A DNA stretch of 64,000 nt from Geotoga petraea (GTDB lineage Bacteria; Thermotogota; Thermotogae; Petrotogales; Petrotogaceae): the NCBI RefSeq assembly GCF_900102615.1, contig NZ_FMYV01000004.1:35633-99632 (forward strand), given 5' to 3'. Position numbers and translations under genes: made by a program. This document shows, in pieces, positions 59,401 through 64,000 of this stretch (its first letter is position 1; each line of letters begins with the position of its first letter). A model generated the notes under the pieces. It was not told the DNA's origin. It saw nothing but the letters and a program-made list of their open reading frames with translations, and did not search any database.

Positions 59401-60913
59401 AAGATTAAATGATGTAGACGGTAATGGTACAAGCATGGAAAACAGCATCTCTGCTATAGTTCAAAATGCGGATGAAATATCAAGCACAGTGGAAGGAATA
59501 AAATATAAATATGCTCTAAGTGTACCAGAAGGAGCTATTGCTTACTGGTCTGATAGTTTATTTGACAAAATAAACGGATTAACTCCAGAGGGTTACACAG
59601 AAACTTGGCAACCTTATGAAAAAACACTTTCAACCATCGCACAGCACTCAGATGAAATATCTCAGAGAATAGTTGCAAAGGACATGGATACAGGCGAAGT
59701 GCTTAGAAATACGGAATTATTGATAAGTGATGGAAAAATACAAGTGATTGCTTCCATGTTTGAAGTCTTAGGTGATGCTATAGTAAATGGAACTATTTCA
59801 GCAGATAAGCTATCTTCTCTTATTTTAGAGGCTGGAAAGTATATCCAAGTTGGAGATAGTAATAATGGGTATAAATTAGATGGTACGACAGGATTAAGTA
59901 GATTGATAGGTGGTCAAGAGAAGAAAATACCTTCAATTTTACAAAGGGATATAGTAAGTTTTGATTCTAACGAGACACAAAAAGCTATCACCTTAAATCC
60001 TAATGCTTCATCAGAAAATTCTTATAATGTAATTTTAAATGCAGTGAATTTTAAATACTGGGATGAAAATTTTCAAACTCAACAAAAAAGATATTTAACT
60101 CAACATGTTTCTAATAAAAACGCTTCTGGTTTTGTTATTAATGCTTATACTGTAATTTCAAATACTAATATAAAAAGAAGTGACTCTGTTACTATTTCAT
60201 CAGACAGTACATTTACTTTAGTTTCTAATTTACTTAATATACTAAAAGCAAGAGTTGTATATTCTAATCTAGAATTTTTATATGATTATGGAACAGCGAC
60301 TTCAACTACAATAACAATAAGCAGAAGTTCGAGTGTTAATTCAACAACTTTTGTAACCACTCAGAATATAACAGTTAATTTTGGAAATGGTGGTTCAATA
60401 ACTAAATCTAAATCTATAAATCCTAGTGTTGACTATTTATGGGAGCAAAAATTAGTAAGTCTTAACACTTATCCGTTGGATACTGGTAAAATAAATTTAG
60501 GAACTTTTACAGGAAACGAGTCAGTAAAGCAAATAAGTATAGACTATGGTTATTTATCTAACTATAATTCTTCATCTCATACTCAAGATGATTATATAAT
60601 ATCTTTTGATTCAAATCTTCAAGGTACAATTGAAGTGAAAGTAAAAACAGAAAATTATAATGGTTACGAAGCAGATTTATATGCATATATTTATAAAAAT
60701 TCAAGTTTAATCAAAACAGTTCTTATAAAATCTCTTGATTTTGAGCCAGATATAGTGACAAACCACCCTTTTGATGTTTATTCAGTAGATTATACAAAAG
60801 AAACTAAAACAGCTCAAAATCCATCATATACAGCAGATTTAACAGATATATGGACTGGAGCTACAAAACAATCTGCTGAAGCAGATATCGAATATGTAGT
60901 AATAGGTTATTAA
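56468..60913 (+). CDS. Tail tip/central fibre protein with FN3-like domains and long repeat coiled coil
   Basis: 1,481 residues. The N-terminal part (about 1-500) looks like a hub/tip protein of the gp27/gpJ type. FN3-like modules follow (about 545-735, with PAKPTNFSLQ and GLQPETTYNYSIVAIDYSEN). Next come many Asn/Thr/Ile repeats of the type INTDI (about 735-1000) and ITQNADNI units forming a fibrous coil. A C-terminal beta part (about 1100-1481) probably touches the host. GAGGTGAT SD. It is the largest gene of the window and the likely receptor-contact organelle. Confidence 0.85.
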   Translation: MFPPISYDNSFLEYIRKPTRNKKIKVLAKIDGTNFYDISEYVQKITTNNKIELLEDPAIDNAKITVANKNNMFTKTQFNDVFDPSVGKFNGTVEQNYLNKEWEIKIYVEISNEDANKIAIPLFTGIKPVGGITEKHKKAEIVVKDILHYAINKELTYPLLYPNYTPNNIISDLLTRAGIAVENQDFQSLTTPFEVYITEENTTVWRNILKIIKGTQARFSVTPEGKVIYRTKIENFYDPDIALSIDADKIQEYELLGDQKYNKIKVESEGYKIDTYISKIINVELQDDENRTIKKGEIETFDFEYKSDFAKDVANTVFISYSSPNTEGIAYDSAFSLNDSDSNIKINKFDIRPDKLILEIENLNTSIDILIDALKLDGRQINKVSLENLVKVNNTGFPDKEYAIKSFYSTKAMLSNIADVAENLISKDIVFELSLNEFYPELYAGNLINLTLPEKGISNGTFIVNSVTHKIEGSTYKTNITITEYKDVVFNINDKEYEKINTGAAPGTGDQIDFIQGEVEELKGDVEDQKQKTDFLDSNAPAKPTNFSLQTQFLNKRSVIKMSCDENTETDLIGYEFQWSYDQINWNSIQSKDNLAQAEVQGNITVYARVRALDAEGNASLFTNILSVTTAKDSTAPATPTGISVTPNYAGVVFKLIQNTEEDFKEYKLTINTVEYVFSNNYIVISGLQPETTYNYSIVAIDYSENESTAATGSFTTERKAASEEAIDNINGNITNINTDINTINSDITSLNTNVSNINTDIDTIQVNINGMNTDITNINENITSIETTQGQIQTTVSNHGTRLDTAETDITTNASQITQNADEISSLVTKTGVNDLGETETLSSKISQNATSITSAVSRIDTAENDISNNNNAISTNATQITQNADNITQLVTKTGINNLGETETLISEITQNADNITSMVGILNSTPGATNQYTAIKQNADSITTAVSRIDTNETDISSNSSLITQNATSISSTVQRLNDVDGNGTSMENSISAIVQNADEISSTVEGIKYKYALSVPEGAIAYWSDSLFDKINGLTPEGYTETWQPYEKTLSTIAQHSDEISQRIVAKDMDTGEVLRNTELLISDGKIQVIASMFEVLGDAIVNGTISADKLSSLILEAGKYIQVGDSNNGYKLDGTTGLSRLIGGQEKKIPSILQRDIVSFDSNETQKAITLNPNASSENSYNVILNAVNFKYWDENFQTQQKRYLTQHVSNKNASGFVINAYTVISNTNIKRSDSVTISSDSTFTLVSNLLNILKARVVYSNLEFLYDYGTATSTTITISRSSSVNSTTFVTTQNITVNFGNGGSITKSKSINPSVDYLWEQKLVSLNTYPLDTGKINLGTFTGNESVKQISIDYGYLSNYNSSSHTQDDYIISFDSNLQGTIEVKVKTENYNGYEADLYAYIYKNSSLIKTVLIKSLDFEPDIVTNHPFDVYSVDYTKETKTAQNPSYTADLTDIWTGATKQSAEADIEYVVIGY

Positions 60914-60991
60914 TTAATCAAGTGATTGATTTATTAACGTGAAATTCTGATACAATATTGATGAATATTTAATAAAGCGAGGGTGATTATA

Positions 60992-61696
60992 TTGAAAAAA
61001 ATTATTTTTATTGGGTTAGTTGTTGTTTTATTGTTGTTATTATTAAGTTGTACAACTCAGAAAAATTTCGAGAATTCAAAAATAAAAAGCATTGAAACAA
61101 TTGAAGAAAATACAGGAGTCAGGCTTAAAATTATCTTTGATTCTGATTATCCTGTTCCAACTGATGATGTAAAGATGCTTATAAGAAAAAATGGTTGGAC
61201 CAAAACTTTTATTGGTAACGCGAACTCTGATAATACAGAATATACTTTTGAGGCTACTAACATTAACCCTGGAACACAATTTAATAGGAAAATATTTATT
61301 GAAGATAAAATTATATATGGTGATAGCTTAGGTGAATTTGAAACAAAAGTGACTTCTGATTCAACGCCACCAATTATAGTTGAGAATAATTACAGTTTAG
61401 AAGAAACAGGAGATATGGCATCACCTTTAACTCTTGAAATTGACGAAAAGCCATCAGGAGTAAAAGAAGCATTGATAAAATTAACAAGAATAGATGAATA
61501 TGGAAAATTTGAAGAGCCAAGAACTATATACTTAGAAAATGAATTAATGACATTTGAATGGAGTACAAATAAATCGATGAGCTATTTTTTAACTGATCCA
61601 ACTCCGCCAAGCACATGGAACTACTATATAAAAATAATTGACAATTCTGGGAATACAACAATAACAGATATAGGAACTTTAACTCATACAAATTAA
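60992..61696 (+). CDS. Prophage lipoprotein with Ig-like repeats
   Basis: 234 residues. The start is TTG 60992 (GAGGGTGAT SD), giving a lipoprotein signal (KKIIFIGLVVVLLLLLLSC, lipobox Cys about residue 20). Two beta domains follow (the second with DSTPPIIVENNYS and YYIKIIDNSGNTT). An intrinsic terminator ends it and a possible TACAAT promoter element (60949-60954) precedes it, so it may be expressed apart from the late operon. Surface lipoproteins of prophages can block superinfection (inference). Confidence 0.7.
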   Translation: MKKIIFIGLVVVLLLLLLSCTTQKNFENSKIKSIETIEENTGVRLKIIFDSDYPVPTDDVKMLIRKNGWTKTFIGNANSDNTEYTFEATNINPGTQFNRKIFIEDKIIYGDSLGEFETKVTSDSTPPIIVENNYSLEETGDMASPLTLEIDEKPSGVKEALIKLTRIDEYGKFEEPRTIYLENELMTFEWSTNKSMSYFLTDPTPPSTWNYYIKIIDNSGNTTITDIGTLTHTN

Positions 61697-61711
61697 AAAC
61701 AAATCAATCAA

Positions 61712-61737
61712 GAAGCCTTAACGGGCTTCTTTTTTTA
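61712..61737 (+). terminator. Terminator after the lipoprotein gene
   Basis: GAAGCC (61712-61717) pairs with GGCTTC (61724-61729), then T8. Confidence 0.9.
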
Positions 61738-61756
61738 TAGTAAAGGTGGGATATTG

Positions 61757-62086
61757 ATGCAGGAATGTAAGTACGAAAACACAATAAAGGAGTTGCAAAT
61801 GAAAGATACAGAACAACGCATTATTCAACAACATCAAAACGAAAGATTAGATAAGTTAGACAAAAAATTAGACAAAATTGACAACAAATTTGATACTTTT
61901 ATTGAGCAAATAAAAAATGGATACATCCCTCGCAGGACTATAGAAACTCTGAAGCAAGAAGACGAATTAATGGAAAAGATTGTAGGTGACATTATTTATA
62001 AAAAAATTGGTAAATGGGTTATGGCATTAATAGGAACAAACATTTTAACCCTGATTTTCTTTTTAATTGAAATGTTTGGAGGTTAA
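61757..62086 (+). CDS. XhlA-like lysis-associated membrane protein
   Basis: 109 residues. The N-terminal coiled coil (QNERLDKLDKKLDKIDNKFD) is followed by a C-terminal membrane helix (about 88-106, VMALIGTNILTLIFFLIEM). This is the build of haemolysin XhlA, which works with a holin in PBSX-type lysis. Start ATG 61757, GGTGGGA SD. It is the first gene of the lysis cassette. Confidence 0.75.
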   Translation: MQECKYENTIKELQMKDTEQRIIQQHQNERLDKLDKKLDKIDNKFDTFIEQIKNGYIPRRTIETLKQEDELMEKIVGDIIYKKIGKWVMALIGTNILTLIFFLIEMFGG

Positions 62087-62089
62087 ATA

Positions 62090-62563
62090 ATGATTGACAA
62101 AGAGATATTTAAACTATGTAAAAAATTTGGAAGTGAATATGATGTAGATCCATATCTTATTTTTGGAATCATAAAAACTGAATCCGCTGGGAACGAATAT
62201 GCAGACTCTGGATATGCAAGAGGATTAATGCAAATGAGTCGCATTGCTTTAAAAGATATTCAAAAAGATTTATTACACAAGTACAAATATTCAGATTTAT
62301 TTAAGCCTGAGATTAATGTTGAGGTTGGAACTATATTTTTGAAAAAAATGATAACTTATTGGAAAAAGAAATACGATGAAAATTATTTGTCAATTTCACT
62401 TGCAATTTTAAGTTATGCTTGGGGGATTACAAATTCAATAAAATGGTTAAAAAGTGTAGCAGATAACTCTCAAATTGACGAGTCAATACCCGAAAAAAAG
62501 AAATATTACAACGAAAATGTTATGTTTTGGATGTCTTTTGCGAGAGAACGTTTTAACGCTTGA
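62090..62563 (+). CDS. Endolysin, lytic transglycosylase SLT type
   Basis: 157 residues. IFGIIKTESAGNEYADSGYA and RGLMQMSR give the SLT motif with catalytic Glu31 and the GLMQ loop; VEVGTIFLKKMI and AILSYAWGI complete the goose-lysozyme-like core. There is no signal peptide, so it needs a holin. It starts 3 nt after the XhlA-like gene. Confidence 0.88.
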   Translation: MIDKEIFKLCKKFGSEYDVDPYLIFGIIKTESAGNEYADSGYARGLMQMSRIALKDIQKDLLHKYKYSDLFKPEINVEVGTIFLKKMITYWKKKYDENYLSISLAILSYAWGITNSIKWLKSVADNSQIDESIPEKKKYYNENVMFWMSFARERFNA

Positions 62564-62667
62564 TACACACTTTTATGTTCTCTGTAGATAGATTAATCGA
62601 AAAAATATAAAAAATTCTAAAATAAAAGGCTGATAAAGAGGTATTAAATTGAAAAGGAGTGATTTTT

Positions 62668-63018
62668 ATGGGAATGTTCCAGGAAATAATTTCCACTGTA
62701 ATTTTAGGTTTAATTTTCTATTTTGGTAACATGTTTCTTCAAAAATTTGGTAACTTGAAAGAAGATGAAAGCAAAAATCAAAAATGGCAAGAAATAATTA
62801 ATGTAATTAATGATATTGTTCTTGCTGTAGAAGAATCTTCAAAATTTAGAAAAATGACTTCTGAAGAAAAAAGAGAATATGCTTATAGGCAGGTTGCAAA
62901 ATATGCAAATGAGTTAGGGATTTCTGTTGATGAAGAATTTATAAAAAATCTTATAGATGCAAATGTTAAAAAGATGAGAGACGAAGGCAAAGAATACAAA
63001 AAGGAGGCTAATGTATGA
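62668..63018 (+). CDS. Holin, LLH family-like
   Basis: 116 residues: one N-terminal membrane helix (about 5-25, ISTVILGLIFYFGNMFL) and a helical cytoplasmic part ending NLIDANVKKMRDEGKEYKKE, as in LLH-type holins (VLAVEES, ISVDEEFIKNLIDA). Start ATG 62668 with AAAAGGAG SD. The 104 bp before it hold no recognised gene. Confidence 0.78.
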   Translation: MGMFQEIISTVILGLIFYFGNMFLQKFGNLKEDESKNQKWQEIINVINDIVLAVEESSKFRKMTSEEKREYAYRQVAKYANELGISVDEEFIKNLIDANVKKMRDEGKEYKKEANV

Positions 63019-63317
63019 GTTTTGAGATGACATTAGAAAAATGGATATTGGTTATTGCAGCAGTTCTTGCTTTAGGTACTGGAATGTTTGTTTACCAATA
63101 TGAGGAACAAGATCCAGCTATAGTAAATGAATATCAAGAAGAAATAACAGATGATGTTGAGATTAAAGATATTATTGTAGATGTTTCTCCAGGTGCTACA
63201 GAAAAAGAAGTTAGAAGTTGGATAAAAGAAAATTATCCAGATTATGAGATTATTGAAATTGCTTATTATGAAGAACAGAACAGATACCTTGTAAGAATAA
63301 AGGAGGTTTCTAAATGA
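63015..63317 (+). CDS. Single-pass membrane protein in the lysis cassette
   Basis: 100 residues: membrane helix at 11-27 (ILVIAAVLALGTGMFVY), then an acidic, probably external beta domain (DIIVDVSPGATEKEVRSWI). It overlaps the holin gene by 4 bp. A spanin- or antiholin-like role is possible but unproven. Confidence 0.6.
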   Translation: MSFEMTLEKWILVIAAVLALGTGMFVYQYEEQDPAIVNEYQEEITDDVEIKDIIVDVSPGATEKEVRSWIKENYPDYEIIEIAYYEEQNRYLVRIKEVSK

Positions 63318-63844
63318 TTGCTCAAGCTACAGAGTTAAAACCAGGTGATTTATTACTTTTGAAACAAGAAAAGAGTATTGTTCACGCTTACCTTAGAGAA
63401 CATTATGGAACAATTGTAGAAAATATAGCAACCGCGGTTACAGGCCAGCAATATCTACATGTAGAATTATATTTAGGTGAAGGTTGGATTATTTCTGCTA
63501 CTGTAAATGGTGTTAAATTATCTAAATATCCTGTTAGAACTATTATAGATAATTTTGATATTTTTAGACCTAAATTTGATATAGATGAAGATTTATTGGT
63601 ATCATTAGTTGATGAATATCATAATAAACCTTACGATTTTACTTCACTTTATTTGAATATAATTAAAGAGATTACTAAGATATTTGGTGTAGATTTTGAA
63701 TTTCCTTATGATACTAAGTTTATGCTAATATGTTCGGAAATGGTATCAAGAATCTATGAATCTCTTGGAGTATCATTCCATGATAAGTCTGAATATGTAA
63801 CACCTCAAGAAATAGTTGATTCAGGATTATTTTATAGAATATAG
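63314..63844 (+). CDS. Permuted NlpC/P60-like (YiiX/C92-type) papain-like protein
   Basis: 176 residues. KPGDLLLL, then GQQYLHVELYLGEGWIISA (His49) and a late FMLICSEMVSRIYE (Cys140) show the His-first, Cys-last order of the permuted NlpC/P60 group. It may cut peptidoglycan peptides or lipids during lysis. Last gene before the right boundary, overlapping the previous gene by 4 bp. An inverted repeat (63846-63864) follows. Confidence 0.8.
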   Translation: MIAQATELKPGDLLLLKQEKSIVHAYLREHYGTIVENIATAVTGQQYLHVELYLGEGWIISATVNGVKLSKYPVRTIIDNFDIFRPKFDIDEDLLVSLVDEYHNKPYDFTSLYLNIIKEITKIFGVDFEFPYDTKFMLICSEMVSRIYESLGVSFHDKSEYVTPQEIVDSGLFYRI

Positions 63845-63897
63845 ATAAATAAAGACTTTATTTAAGTATTCGGATTAATAACCTTTTATCAATAAAG

Positions 63898-64000
63898 CTG
63901 GTAGTCCCGTGGGGCTACCAGAGATAATAACCTAAAGTGACCTTTAATTCGGTAACTTTGGGTTATTTTTTATTTCATCTTTATCTCATATAATCCACTC
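63898..64000. repeat. Right prophage boundary, 95-bp repeat copy 2 with attP-like inverted repeat
   Basis: 63906-64000 equals 22216-22310 exactly. CTGGTAG (63898-63904) and CTACCAG (63915-63921) form a perfect inverted repeat centred on GT (63909-63910), as serine-recombinase attP sites do. Because the copy runs into recombinase codons, this looks like an attP-type junction between two phage copies, not a plain attR. The window ends inside the repeat. Confidence 0.85.
63970..64000 (-). CDS. C-terminal codons of a second serine-recombinase gene copy, cut by window edge
   Basis: The last ten codons and stop (ending GLYEIKMK) are identical to the end of the recombinase gene at 22280. The rest lies beyond the window. 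It indicates another copy of this phage, or a relative or remnant, immediately to the right. Confidence 0.7.
   Translation of the reverse strand, partial: SGLYEIKMK

Larger units (their letters stand above)
22216..63905. mobile_element. Temperate siphophage-like prophage integrated in tRNA-Glu
   Basis: The 41,690-bp element is bounded by the 95-bp repeats at 22216 and 63906. It carries a serine recombinase, CI-like repressor, antirepressor, recombination and replication genes, terminase, portal, capsid, tail tube, tape measure, tip/fibre, holin-like and lysin genes in standard order. A tape measure of about 1,110 residues implies a long flexible tail of roughly 165 nm by the usual 0.15 nm per residue. 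No structural gene is obviously broken, so the prophage may be functional. One small zinc-ribbon gene has a frameshift. Confidence 0.95.

Noticed and set aside
58640..59500. CRISPR-like repeat array
   Set aside because: The repeats are in frame, variable in length and encode fibre heptads; there are no constant repeats with unique spacers.

Overview
The window is low-GC (roughly 30 percent by eye) bacterial DNA. The first 22 kb is chromosome and the remaining 42 kb is a temperate siphophage-like prophage. The host looks like a member of the Thermotogota, most likely the Petrotogaceae/Marinitoga side (inference). The reasons are an SLH-plus-coiled-coil rod protein of the Omp-alpha type next to a barrel-like Omp-beta gene, several further signal-peptide proteins with beta-rich aromatic C-termini, frequent TTG start codons with strong Shine-Dalgarno (SD) sites, and a tyrS-secG neighbourhood beside the toga genes.

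Chromosomal part (1-22230). In order: the 3' part of murA; a minus-strand outer-membrane block (barrel-like protein, Omp-beta, Omp-alpha, tyrS, secG); a plus-strand LacI-family regulator with an operator-like palindrome at its own promoter, lepA and a small membrane protein; then a long minus-strand run of uvrB, a HAD phosphatase, a CsgG/FlgT-like envelope protein, a Gate-domain transporter, two ECF-type ATPases, an RsmC-like methyltransferase, a small barrel-like protein, the SRP RNA, purH and glnA. A plus-strand tRNA-Glu(CUC) closes the chromosomal part. Intrinsic terminators and near-consensus promoters delimit most units.

Prophage (22216-63905, 41,690 bp). It sits in the 3' end of the tRNA-Glu gene. 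A large serine recombinase lies just inside the left end, preceded by a 49-codon ORF that can only begin at an ATT codon. Next come an accessory zone (DNA adenine methylase, OLD-like ATPase/TOPRIM protein, a 27-residue hydrophobic peptide facing a putative antisense-type small RNA, a zinc-ribbon protein and a secreted protein) and a lysis/lysogeny switch. The switch has a CI-like repressor whose S24 domain lacks the Ser-Lys dyad, four ACTAAACA operator-like repeats, and an AntA/KilA-C-like antirepressor. Early genes follow (Rad50-like ATPase, RecT/Bet, MBL-fold protein, replication initiator, DnaC-like loader, SSB, dUTPase, DUF1064 nuclease, many small ORFs), then an ArpU/RinA-like late regulator and a promoter directly followed by a terminator. 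A self-contained accessory gene (moron) separates this from the late genes: HNH, terminase, portal, scaffold, decoration, capsid, connectors, tail tube, chaperones, tape measure, tip/fibre proteins, a lipoprotein and a lysis cassette.

The right 95 bases repeat the left prophage end exactly, including the last codons of the recombinase gene. This is far longer than a serine-recombinase core and suggests a second copy of the same or a related element starting at the right edge. Points most worth checking are the candidate type I toxin-antitoxin locus (27108-27329), the tandem/attP-like right junction, the apparently non-cleavable repressor paired with an antirepressor, the promoter-terminator pair that may control late transcription, the start-proximal frameshift in a zinc-ribbon gene (36702-36870), and the divergent transformylase half of PurH.
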